From a candidate division TA06 bacterium 32_111 (lineage in GTDB: Bacteria > Hydrothermota > 32-111), in NCBI GenBank assembly GCA_001508335.1, contig LGFX01000001.1, positions 62,001 through 126,000 of the forward strand: 64,000 nucleotides of DNA, given 5' to 3'. Positions 53,712 to 60,687 of the stretch are shown here, in pieces. A program made the position numbers and the translations under genes. Under the pieces are notes generated by a model, which saw only the letters and a program-made list of their open reading frames with translations, made no database searches and was not told the DNA's origin. Numbering within the stretch: the stretch's first letter is position 1; each line of letters opens with the position of its first letter.

Positions 53712-55302
53712 GGCACCGCACTCGAAATGCGGAGTATCCGAAAGGGTACCCCGGGTTCGAATCCCGGCCTCTCCGCCATTTTACAATTTTGGAGTTCTTG
53801 AGGGTTGTTGCCTCGCCCTCGCTTTGCTCGGGCTCGGCATTTACAAGGATTTTATACAGATTTTTGAAATCCAAAAACAATTTCTGTCCGCTCAATCGGA
53901 AGTTCGAACCAATCTTTTTTAGAAAATCCCGACCCTGTTCGGGATTTTCTTGCAAAGCGATAATTTCGGCTTGTTTTACGATATTTATGAATCGGGCGGC
54001 GAGTTCGAACCGATTATTGCTTTTTTGCTCAAAAGCCGCGAGTTTGTCTTTCAAAAGTCGCTTTTGATTGACGAGTTTGTTCTTGGCTTCTCGGTATTCT
54101 TCCAAAGATAAGGCGTTTTCAAGATATGCGTTCATCAGTTTTTCTAACTTCTCGTCAATCGTTTTTATCTCGTCTTGAATTTTTTGAGCAAAAAAGCGAG
54201 ATGATTGCTCCTTTTCTTTCTGTTCTTTTTTTAATTCCTTTAACATCCAATCAGCGCAATCATCGGGCAAAGAAACTTTTTGTATCGCCTCGTTGATTTG
54301 AGATGAAATTTTTTCTTCTCTTGTAAACACATTTTGCGTGCATTTGTGATTTGGATTTTTCTTTGTGCAGTAGTAATAGGTGTAGGATTTTCCGCTTGGT
54401 TTTATTTTTTTATCGGCGGTTATGGTAAAACCACATTCGCCGCATTTGAATAATCCGCGATAAAGAAAAAATTTCATCTTATCTGCTTTTTGCGGTTTTG
54501 ATTTTTGTTTCATTACTTCTTGCGCTTCGTCAAAAAGTTTCTTTGCAATAATCGGTTCGTGCTTTCCTTCAAAATATTCTCCGTTGTAGCGGATAAGTCC
54601 GTGATAAAAAGGGTTTTTGAGAATATATTGATAATTTGAGATGGAAAGCATTTTGCCTCGCCGCCCTCGTAAACCAAGCTCATTGATAATCTTTCGGAGT
54701 TCTTTCAAGGTATATTTTCCGGTGGCGTAGGTCTCAAATGCCTTTTTAATAAGCGGTGATTTTTCTTTATCCACATAAATTTGTTTTGTTTCTTTATTAT
54801 TGAGATAACCAAGCGGGGCCATTTGAGGCCATAAACCATTCTTCAATTTTTGCCTATGACCTCTTTTGATATTTTCCGAAAGATTATCAACATAATATTT
54901 TGACTGCCCAAAAGCGATGCTTAACATAAATTTTCCTTGCGGTGTTGGATCAAACCAAAAAGTTGGGAATTTTAGCTCTTTGATTATTCCTGTATCCACA
55001 AGATAAATAATTTGTCCGCCGTCAATGGAATTGCGAGCCAACCTGTCGGGGTGCCACGCTAAAATTCCCCCTGCTTCGCCCGCTTCAATTCTTTTTAACA
55101 TTTCAGCGAAGACAGGCCGGCCCGGTTTCTTGGCAGTTTGTTTTTCTACGAGGATATCAACGATTTCCAAATTTTCTTTTTTCGCCAATTCTTTCAATTC
55201 AGCGATTTGGTCGTTGATGCTTCTAACTTGCCTGTCTTCGCTGTCCGTTGACTTGCGGGCGTAAATGAAAAACTTTTTGGTTTGATTATTTTCTTGTGTC
55301 AT
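53668..55302 (-). CDS. Large serine recombinase
   Basis: The N-terminal resolvase domain has the nucleophile Ser18 in YARKSTDSEDRQV, RPVFAEML, and HPDRLARNS. The recombinase domain follows (PLGYLN, LRKIINELGLRGRRGK), then a zinc ribbon (CGECGFTITAD...YYYCTKKNPNHKC) and a coiled coil. Close wording to recombinases I know from CPR/Patescibacteria genomes suggests transfer, and the higher G+C and different codon use agree. The frame has no stop of its own. It reads through the inverted repeat and the whole tRNA-Ser antisense strand (GRDSNPGYPFGYSAFRV) into tadA. The last 40 or so residues are therefore probably not native. Confidence 0.88.
   Translation of the reverse strand: MTQENNQTKKFFIYARKSTDSEDRQVRSINDQIAELKELAKKENLEIVDILVEKQTAKKPGRPVFAEMLKRIEAGEAGGILAWHPDRLARNSIDGGQIIYLVDTGIIKELKFPTFWFDPTPQGKFMLSIAFGQSKYYVDNLSENIKRGHRQKLKNGLWPQMAPLGYLNNKETKQIYVDKEKSPLIKKAFETYATGKYTLKELRKIINELGLRGRRGKMLSISNYQYILKNPFYHGLIRYNGEYFEGKHEPIIAKKLFDEAQEVMKQKSKPQKADKMKFFLYRGLFKCGECGFTITADKKIKPSGKSYTYYYCTKKNPNHKCTQNVFTREEKISSQINEAIQKVSLPDDCADWMLKELKKEQKEKEQSSRFFAQKIQDEIKTIDEKLEKLMNAYLENALSLEEYREAKNKLVNQKRLLKDKLAAFEQKSNNRFELAARFINIVKQAEIIALQENPEQGRDFLKKIGSNFRLSGQKLFLDFKNLYKILVNAEPEQSEGEATTLKNSKIVKWRRGRDSNPGYPFGYSAFRVRCLKPTRPPLLFYEDF
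53688..53778 (+). tRNA. tRNA-Ser (anticodon CGA), overlapping tadA and an integration junction
   Basis: Class II tRNA. Acceptor arms GGAGAGG/CCTCTCC, anticodon loop CTCGAAA reading CGA, a long variable arm and encoded CCA at 53776-53778. The tadA frame ends inside it. Its last six bases (CCGCCA, 53773-53778) begin a 134-base inverted repeat shared with 55418-55551, marking it as the insertion point of the recombinase element. Confidence 0.97.
53773..53906 (+). repeat. Left copy of a 134-base inverted repeat
   Basis: Matches the reverse complement of 55418-55551 with two mismatches that I can find (ACAGATT/ACGGATT and CTGTCCG/CTGCCCG). It begins with the tRNA-Ser CCGCCA end and covers the 3' end of the recombinase gene. 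Confidence 0.9.
53921..53950. repeat. Long perfect hairpin inside the recombinase gene
   Basis: Twelve-base perfect arms AGAAAATCCCGA / TCGGGATTTTCT around six bases, encoding part of ENPEQGRDF. Palindromes of this kind recur in the element (55348, 55608). Confidence 0.6.
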
Positions 55303-55347
55303 ATTGTTTTTATTAAGCAGTCAAAATATTTGAAATTATCGCTTTGC

Positions 55348-55366
55348 CTTTCGCCAAAGGCGAAAG
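55348..55366. repeat. Hairpin upstream of the recombinase gene
   Basis: Eight-base perfect arms CTTTCGCC / GGCGAAAG around AAA, 46 bases upstream of the recombinase start, in its likely leader. Confidence 0.5.
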
Positions 55367-55417
55367 AAAAAAGATTGGTTAATAAATTTTTCAAATTTAT
55401 GTTTGTCTTCGGCAAAC

Positions 55418-55551
55418 CGAACTTCCGATTGAGCGGGCAGAAATTGTTTTTGGATTTCAAAAATCCGTATAAAATCCTTGTAAATGCCGAGCCCGAGCAA
55501 AGCGAGGGCGAGGCAACAACCCTCAAGAACTCCAAAATTGTAAAATGGCGG
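55418..55551 (-). repeat. Right copy of the 134-base inverted repeat
   Basis: An inverted copy of the recombinase gene's 3' end. On the plus strand it still encodes the recombinase C-terminus (NFRLSGQKLFLDFKNPYKIL), without a start. It ends at TGGCGG, the complement of the tRNA-Ser CCGCCA. Confidence 0.9.
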
Positions 55552-55607
55552 TACCTTTTGGACAAAATTCGAACCTATTTTGAACAAAATCCTGATGCTG
55601 ATTTTTA

Positions 55608-55630
55608 ATTGTCGCCCTGCGGGCGACAAT
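55608..55630. repeat. GC-rich perfect hairpin
   Basis: Ten-base arms ATTGTCGCCC / GGGCGACAAT around TGC, followed by CCCGCCCAGC and other GC-rich text unlike the host. It probably belongs to the imported segment. Confidence 0.55.
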
Positions 55631-55784
55631 CCCGCCCAGCATTCCCTCACGGCGTCCGCTTCGCTTCCGCCGAGCAAAACAGAAAAATTTCCTAAACATT
55701 TTTTCTAAAAATCTTTTTGATAATTAAAATTGTCCCCAGCTAAAATAAAAAAACCTGCTCTCATTGTCTCTAATATTTTTTAAA

Positions 55785-55812
55785 GGTAATGTAAAATATT
55801 ATGTGTAATTTT
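55785..55812 (+). repeat. Left terminal inverted repeat of the IS256-type element
   Basis: Begins GGTAATGT and ends GTGTAATTTT, and pairs with 57101-57128 on the other strand. Confidence 0.75.
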
Positions 55813-55914
55813 TGACAAAATAAATAAAACTTGTCCTCGTGAAAACGGGGAGTGGCTATTCTCTCCTTAAAGAATTAAATTAAAATTTTTAAAAAAGAAA
55901 GGAGGAATAGCCTA

Positions 55915-57060
55915 ATGAGTAGTATAGCATATTTAAAAGTAGATGAAAACTATTTAAGAGAGAAATAATGGGATGAAGCAAAGAAAGATTTTTGGGGAGA
56001 TTTAAAAATAGAGACTTAAGATGCGCATTAAAGAAGTTATTGGAGACGAGCATGGCAATAGAGGTACAAGATTTAATAGGGAGTGATTATTGGGAGCATA
56101 ATCCTAAGAGGATAAAAATTACCGTAATGGGTATTACTACCGGGGATTACTTACGACTTTAGGAAGCATAGATGGTTTACAGATTCCCAGAGTAAGGGAA
56201 GGGGTGATAGAATTTAAGAGTATAAAGAGATACCAACGGAAAGCAGAGGATGTAGATAGAATGGTTTTGGAGATGTTTTTAGCGGGGGTATCTACAAGGA
56301 GAGTAAAAGAAGTATTAGAGCCAATTTTAGGGGAAGAAGAAATATCTGCAACTACAGTATCCAAGATTAGTAAAATATTAGATGATATGGTATTTAAGTT
56401 TCACAATCGGAGATTAAAAGATGAGTATGAATATTTAATATTAGATGGGCTCTATTTAAATGCGAAGAGTCCAGTATATAAAAGGAGAAGGTGTATATTA
56501 GTATGTTATGGAATAAAAGAAAATGGCAAGAAAGAATTAGTTGATTTTTATCTAACAAAGAAAGGAGAATCACAAGAGAGTTGGGAGCATTTTTTAAACA
56601 TCTTATATCATCGTGGATTAGAAGGGAAGAATTTAGTTTTAGCAGTAATAGATGGGAATAGGGGATTGGACAATGCAGTAAGATTCATATATCCTCTTAT
56701 TAAAATACAGAGGTGCTGGGTGCATAAATTAAGGAATGTAGCAAACAAATGTCCGAGGAAGCTACAGGAAGAAGTAATAAGAGGAGCGAGAGAAATTTAT
56801 TCTGCAGAAGGCAAGAATAAAGCTTTGCAAGCGTATAAGGCTTGGCAAGATAGATGGAGAGATATAGTTCCTGATGCGGTAGAATGTTTAGAAAGAGATT
56901 TAGAAGAATTACTTACCTTTTACTCTTTACCCGAGGGATATTGGAAGAAATTAAGGACGACGAACATAATTGAGAGAGTATTTAGAGAAGTAAGGAGAAG
57001 GGCAAGACCGATGAGTTGAAATCATTACAGAGAGCGTGTAGAAAGAATAATATTTGCAAT
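55915..57060 (+). pseudogene. IS256-family (Mutator-type) transposase, broken
   Basis: GGAGG precedes the ATG at 55915, but the frame stops after 17 codons (TAA). Homologous text then appears in other frames (at least two shifts, the last near 56110) until a long open part at 56204-57019. That part has the DDE-type segments LILDGLYLNA, LAVIDGNRGL and NIIERVFREVRRR, with RCWVHKLRNV between. At 57017-57019 a TGA replaces the usual residue after RRRARPMS, and the expected ending (ERVERIIFAIF) continues to a TAA. With several stops and shifts it cannot make a normal transposase. Confidence 0.88.
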
Positions 57061-57100
57061 ATTTTAAAGACAGAATAAAATATGGGAGAATAGCCATGAA

Positions 57101-57128
57101 AAAATTACACAAAAATCTTGACATTACC
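57101..57128 (-). repeat. Right terminal inverted repeat of the IS256-type element
   Basis: Reads AAAATTACAC...ACATTACC on the plus strand, the partner of 55785-55812, followed directly by TTTTTTAAA. Confidence 0.75.
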
Positions 57129-57143
57129 TTTTTTAAAAAAGTC

Positions 57144-57172
57144 TTGACTTTTTTTGAAATATGTTTTATAAT
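57144..57172 (+). promoter_or_regulatory. Promoter of the TetR-led operon
   Basis: TTGACT (57144-57149), a 17-base spacer and a perfect TATAAT (57167-57172). It lies 7 bases outside the IS target duplication. This spacer is one base longer than most promoters in the host part. Confidence 0.7.
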
Positions 57173-57183
57173 TAGAACACAAA

Positions 57184-57194
57184 ACCAATTTGGT
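57184..57194. promoter_or_regulatory. Possible TetR operator
   Basis: ACCAA-T-TTGGT, an odd palindrome 12 bases after the -10 box and before the regulator's ATG. Similar text CAATTGGTCTAATGT lies just before fabH (about 57842-57856), compared with CAATTTGGTCGATATGT here, so the regulator may bind both. Confidence 0.4.
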
Positions 57195-57225
57195 CGATAT
57201 GTGCAATATGAAGAGGAGAAGGCAC

Positions 57226-57810
57226 ATGGCACAATTAGAAAAAGATGTTAGAGAAATTATTATTGAAGCAGCCAGAAATATTTTTGCTCGATTTGGGTTT
57301 AGAAAGACAACAATGGATGAGATTGCCCAAGCTGCTCTCAAAGCAAAAAGTTCTATATACCACTATTTCAAAAGTAAGGATGAAATTTTTCGGACAATAG
57401 TGGAAAAAGAAAGCCGCACACTGAGAGAAGAAATAAAAAAAGCTATTAAACAAGAAGATTCCCCCCAGAAAAAACTACGTGCTTATGTTATAACTAGAAT
57501 GCACACACTTCAGTGTTTAGCGAATCTTTATAGTGCGATCAAAGATGAATATCTTAAGCAGTATGGTTTTATTAAAAAGTTAAGAGCAAACCACAATAAA
57601 GAAGAAATTAGAATAATGAAAGAAATTCTAAAAGAAGGATGTGATAGAGGAATTTTTCAAATAAAAGATTTAGATGTGACAGCAATTACTATTATCACTA
57701 CATTAAAGGGTCTGGAATATTCTGGGATTAATGAAAGCGATGTTTCCAAAACCGAAAAAAATATTGATAGTTTACTAGAAATTCTTTTTAATGGAATAGT
57801 TAAACGGTAA
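57226..57810 (+). CDS. TetR-family transcriptional regulator
   Basis: The ATG at 57226 follows GAGGAGAAGG. The 194-residue protein has the family helix-turn-helix near residues 10-55 (IIIEAARNIFARFGFRKTTMDEIAQAALKAKSSIYHYFKSKDEIF) and a helical ligand-binding C-terminal domain. It is the first gene of an operon with a FabH-like synthase and an RND exporter. It is therefore likely a repressor that answers a fatty-acid or lipid-like effector and controls its own operon. A palindrome lies between its promoter and start codon. Confidence 0.9.
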   Translation: MAQLEKDVREIIIEAARNIFARFGFRKTTMDEIAQAALKAKSSIYHYFKSKDEIFRTIVEKESRTLREEIKKAIKQEDSPQKKLRAYVITRMHTLQCLANLYSAIKDEYLKQYGFIKKLRANHNKEEIRIMKEILKEGCDRGIFQIKDLDVTAITIITTLKGLEYSGINESDVSKTEKNIDSLLEILFNGIVKR

Positions 57811-57863
57811 ATTTTTTTGTTTATGAATCGAACAAAAAACTCAATTGGTCTAATGTTACTATT

Positions 57864-58856
57864 ATGGAAACAAAATTAAAGTCCGTTGGAATAGTCGGCA
57901 CGGGTTTTTATGTTCCCGAAAAGGTTTTAACAAATTTTGATTTAGAAAAGATGGTGGATACTACGGATGAATGGATCCGTACCCGGACAGGTATCAAAGA
58001 GCGGAGAATTGCTTCGGATAAGGAAGCCGCTTCGGATTTAGCAATTAAAGCTTCTAATAAATCATTGGAAGATGCTAAAATTTATCCTGCCGAAATAGAT
58101 TTAATCATTGTGGCCACTCTTTCATCTGATATGTTATTTCCTTCTACTGCTTGCCTTGTCCAAAAAAATATCGGTGCTGTCAATGCAGTTGCTTTTGACT
58201 TAGAAGCTGCTTGCTCAGGATTTATTTATGGACTATCTATCGCCCAGCAGTATTTACAAAATGGGACCTATAAAACAGCATTAGTCATAGGGGCTGAAAT
58301 TTTCTCCCGTATTCTTGATTGGCAGGATAGAAATACCTGTGTTTTATTTGGAGATGGTGCGGGTGCTGTGGTTTTGAAAGAAGTAGAAGAGGGAAGCGGT
58401 ATCCTTTCTACTTACTTGGGAGCAGATGGTTCAGGTGCTGATTTATTGAGATTACCTGCTGGCGGTTCTCGTTTGCCTCCAAGTCACGAAACAATTAACC
58501 GGCGATTACATTATATAAAAACGAATGGCAGAGAAGTGTATAAATTTGCTACAAAATCCATGGTAGAGACAGTGATGAAAGGATTATCAAGAGTTGGATT
58601 ATCTACAAAAAATATAGATTTACTCATTCCTCATCAGGCTAACATTCGTATTATAGAATGCGTGGCTGAAAAGTTAGGTCTACCCATGGAGAAAGTGTTT
58701 GTTAATGTGGATAGATACGGTAATACTTCAGCAGCTTCTATTCCTATTGCTTTAAGTGAAGCACTACAACAGGGAAGAATAAAGAAAAATGATATTGTTA
58801 TCCTGGTCAGTTTTGGGGCTGGCTTAACCTATGGAGCAACAATAATAAAGAGGTGA
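57864..58856 (+). CDS. 3-oxoacyl-ACP synthase III-like protein
   Basis: A 330-residue thiolase-fold condensing enzyme with the complete KAS III triad: Cys117 in EAACSGF, His257 in PHQANIR and Asn287 in YGNTSAAS. The N-terminus has GTGFYVPEKVLTN and TRTGIKERRI. Housekeeping FabH starts fatty-acid synthesis with acetyl-CoA. In a TetR-led operon with an acyltransferase-like protein and an exporter, a specialised synthase is more likely. The ATG has no strong ribosome site. Codon use differs from the mre-type genes. Confidence 0.9.
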   Translation: METKLKSVGIVGTGFYVPEKVLTNFDLEKMVDTTDEWIRTRTGIKERRIASDKEAASDLAIKASNKSLEDAKIYPAEIDLIIVATLSSDMLFPSTACLVQKNIGAVNAVAFDLEAACSGFIYGLSIAQQYLQNGTYKTALVIGAEIFSRILDWQDRNTCVLFGDGAGAVVLKEVEEGSGILSTYLGADGSGADLLRLPAGGSRLPPSHETINRRLHYIKTNGREVYKFATKSMVETVMKGLSRVGLSTKNIDLLIPHQANIRIIECVAEKLGLPMEKVFVNVDRYGNTSAASIPIALSEALQQGRIKKNDIVILVSFGAGLTYGATIIKR

Positions 58857-58860
58857 AAAA

Positions 58861-59427
58861 ATGAACATAAGAATTGATTATGTTAAGAGTAAAAAGGACT
58901 GGGTGGACTTTCTTAAATTGCCGTGGAGTATTTACAAAGACAATCCATACTGGGTGATGCCTCTTTTAACTGAAGTAAAAGAGACACTTGATATTGAAAA
59001 AAATCCTTTTTGGAAACATGCACGGAGAGAGATATTTTTAGCAAGAAGAGATGGAGAAACTGTAGGTAGAATTGTTGCTATTATAAATGAAAATCATATT
59101 AATTTTCACGAGGAAAGAACGGGATTTTTCGGTTTTTTTGAATGCATAAAAGATTTTGAAGTAGCTCAAAGTTTATGGGATGAAGCTAAAAGATGGCTAA
59201 AAATAAATAAGATGGATGTTATGCGTGGACCGGTAAGTCCAAGTATGAATGATGAATGTGCATTTCTTTTGGAAGGGTTTGATAAGCCACCAACAGTAAT
59301 GATGCCTTACACTCAACTCTATTATTTAGAACTTGCGGAAAGATATGGATTTAAAAAGCAAAAGACTTCTATGCTCTTCTCAAAAAAGCAGAAGATGGCA
59401 TTCCTGAACGGATTGAAAGAATGGTAG
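58861..59427 (+). CDS. N-acyltransferase-like protein, N-terminal part (frameshifted)
   Basis: The 188-residue frame is the first half of a roughly 370-residue GNAT-like protein. FLKLPWSIYKDNPYWVMPLL, NPFWKHARREIFLARRDGETVGRI, GFFGFFE and MDVMRGPVSPSMNDECAFLLEGFD are typical of a conserved family I know as about 380-residue acyl-CoA N-acyltransferase-like proteins. Family-like sequence ends at the A AAA AAG heptamer at 59382-59388, then continues in the -1 frame in the next entry. It lies five bases after the FabH-like gene. GTGAAAAA precedes the ATG. Confidence 0.8.
   Translation: MNIRIDYVKSKKDWVDFLKLPWSIYKDNPYWVMPLLTEVKETLDIEKNPFWKHARREIFLARRDGETVGRIVAIINENHINFHEERTGFFGFFECIKDFEVAQSLWDEAKRWLKINKMDVMRGPVSPSMNDECAFLLEGFDKPPTVMMPYTQLYYLELAERYGFKKQKTSMLFSKKQKMAFLNGLKEW
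59382..59388 (+). promoter_or_regulatory. A AAA AAG slippery heptamer at the frameshift
   Basis: The zero-frame codons are TCA AAA AAG, so the heptamer is in the exact phase for -1 slippage. After a slip the next codons read GCA GAA GAT and give AEDGIPERIERMVEVV, joining the two halves into one 371-residue protein. No clear downstream hairpin or upstream ribosome-site-like stimulator is visible, so a plain A deletion or insertion is an equal alternative. Confidence 0.55.
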
Positions 59428-59975
59428 AAGTAGTCAAGAAAAAAACGGGTGTAAAAATTCGTCCATTTAATATGAAGAATTTTGAAAAAGATGTTCAATT
59501 CTTAAAAGATATATACAACTCTGCTTGGGAGAAAAATTGGGGATTTGTACCGATGACAGATGATGAGATGAATTACTCAGCAAAAAAACTAAAACAATTT
59601 GCTGAACCTGAACTAATCCTATTTGCTGAAATTGATAATAGACCTATAGGTGTTGCAGTTACGATTCCGGATATAAATCAAGTATTGAAAAAGTTAAATG
59701 GTAGATTAGGACCGATTGAAATTTTGAAGTTTCTCTATTACAAAAGGAAGATTGATGGTGTTCGTTCACTTATTGGCGGAGTGAAAAAAGAATATCGCAA
59801 CACTGGAATAATTGCAGTTCTATATTATGAGACAGAAAAGGCAGCGGTTCGGCTTGGTTACAAGTGGTGTGAACTTGGTTGGAATTTAGAAGATAATGAT
59901 TTGATTAATAAATTTGATATGGCTATAGGTGGGAAAATCTATAAGAAGTATAGAATTTACGAGATGAGGATATAA
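59421..59975 (+). CDS. N-acyltransferase-like protein, C-terminal part (frameshifted)
   Basis: The second half of the split GNAT-like protein. In the -1 frame relative to the first part, family-like sequence starts at about 59388 (AEDGIPERIERMVEVVKKKTGVKIRPF), so the ATG at 59421 is not a natural N-terminus. IYNSAWEKNWGFVPMTDDEM, PELILFAEIDNRPIGVAVTIPDINQ and the late AVLYYETEKAAVRLGYKWCELGWNLEDN form the acyl-CoA-binding GNAT core. It overlaps the first frame by 7 bases and is followed by a membrane protein gene after 3 bases. Confidence 0.75.
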   Translation: MVEVVKKKTGVKIRPFNMKNFEKDVQFLKDIYNSAWEKNWGFVPMTDDEMNYSAKKLKQFAEPELILFAEIDNRPIGVAVTIPDINQVLKKLNGRLGPIEILKFLYYKRKIDGVRSLIGGVKKEYRNTGIIAVLYYETEKAAVRLGYKWCELGWNLEDNDLINKFDMAIGGKIYKKYRIYEMRI

Positions 59976-59978
59976 ATT

Positions 59979-60686
59979 ATGAAAAAATTCATACCAATTA
60001 CAGTATTTACGATAGCAATGGGATTTTTAGAAGCAGCAGTTGTGGTTTATTTAAGACAAATTTATTATCCTGCTGGATTTTCATTTCCTTTAAATCCGTA
60101 TATGCCACAGAACATTTTGTTAATAGAATTGTTGAGAGAAATTTGTACAATAGTAATGCTTGCATGTGTTGGGATATTAGCAGCAGAAAATTTTATCAAA
60201 AAGCTATGTTATTTTCTTTTCGCATTTGGTGTCTGGGATATATTTTATTATGTTGGTCTTAAGATTTTTCTAAACTGGCCGCAATCGCTCTTAACCTGGG
60301 ACCTTTTGTTTTTGATACCTCTTCCTTGGGTTGGTCCTGTTTTAGCACCTGTTATATGTTCGCTAACGATGATTTTTCTCGCAGTAAACAGAATTTTTGT
60401 TGACGAAAAATATGGAATGTTACTTAAAGGGAAATTTATTGACTGGCTATTAGTAGTTTTAGGTAGTTTGCTAATTTATGCTACATTCACAGTGGACTTT
60501 ACAAAATTGATAATTGCTGGTGGATTTATTACAAAGTTTTCCACACTTGCCACTGATCCTGAATTTGCAAAAACAGTTAGTTTATATAAACCAGAGAAAT
60601 TTTTCTGGTTTCCTTTTATTATGGGAGAACTTCTTATTTTAATTTCATTTTTTAAAGTCTTATATGAAAACAGAAAGGCAAAATAA
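59979..60686 (+). CDS. Membrane protein of unknown function
   Basis: No family recognised. The 235 residues form six or seven membrane helices. There is a GFLEAAVVVYLRQIYYP stretch in the first helix, a conserved-looking central LFAFGVWDIFYYVGLKIFLNWPQSLLTWDLLFLIPLPWVGPV with charged and aromatic residues inside the membrane, and a C-terminal FPFIMGELLILISF helix. The central motif resembles text I have seen in conserved integral-membrane proteins of unknown role. It sits three bases behind the acyltransferase-like gene and overlaps a possible glycosyltransferase start, so it is part of the operon. Confidence 0.7.
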   Translation: MKKFIPITVFTIAMGFLEAAVVVYLRQIYYPAGFSFPLNPYMPQNILLIELLREICTIVMLACVGILAAENFIKKLCYFLFAFGVWDIFYYVGLKIFLNWPQSLLTWDLLFLIPLPWVGPVLAPVICSLTMIFLAVNRIFVDEKYGMLLKGKFIDWLLVVLGSLLIYATFTVDFTKLIIAGGFITKFSTLATDPEFAKTVSLYKPEKFFWFPFIMGELLILISFFKVLYENRKAK

Positions 60687-60687
60687 A

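Larger units (their letters stand above)
53773..55551. mobile_element. Serine-recombinase element bounded by inverted repeats at tRNA-Ser(CGA)
   Basis: A 1.8-kb unit made of the recombinase gene between the two 134-base inverted repeats, set against the 3' end of tRNA-Ser. Base composition and palindromes differ from the host genes. Whether this is a whole element, one end of a larger island reaching past 57 kb, or a rearranged remnant cannot be settled here, since a matching direct attachment site on the right was not found. Confidence 0.65.
55303..55914. other. Gene-free stretch between the recombinase and the IS transposase
   Basis: Holds the recombinase leader with a hairpin at 55348, the right inverted repeat, a ten-base perfect hairpin ATTGTCGCCC/GGGCGACAAT at 55608-55630 followed by a GC-rich stretch to about 55675, and an AT-rich spacer. 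From 55785 it contains the left end of the IS256-type element. I see no credible gene. The only longer frame is the copied recombinase tail. Confidence 0.6.
55785..57128 (+). mobile_element. Decayed IS256-family insertion sequence
   Basis: 1344 bases bounded by 28-base terminal inverted repeats (55785-55812 and 57101-57128). These begin GGTAATGT, end GTGTAATTTT, and have about five mismatches in the middle. A 9-base direct repeat TTTTTTAAA at 55776-55784 and 57129-57137 fits the 8-9 base target duplication of the family, though the low-complexity sequence weakens this. An inner repeat TGGCTATTCTC also occurs inverted (55853-55863 and 57086-57096). The transposase gene inside is broken. Confidence 0.8.

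Noticed and set aside
53789-54067. Plus-strand frame antisense to the recombinase 3' end
   Set aside because: It has no ribosome site or family resemblance, and the opposite strand encodes the zinc-ribbon recombinase.
55282-55608. Plus-strand frame of 108 codons with recombinase-like C-terminus
   Set aside because: It is the inverted copy of the recombinase 3' end, with unrelated sequence before it and no resolvase domain. Treated as part of the repeat, not a gene.
55835-55850. Hairpin CCTCGT-GAAA-ACGGGG in the IS left end as a separate regulatory RNA
   Set aside because: It is a short GAAA-capped stem within the transposase leader. With the transposase broken and no other evidence, I do not call it a functional RNA.
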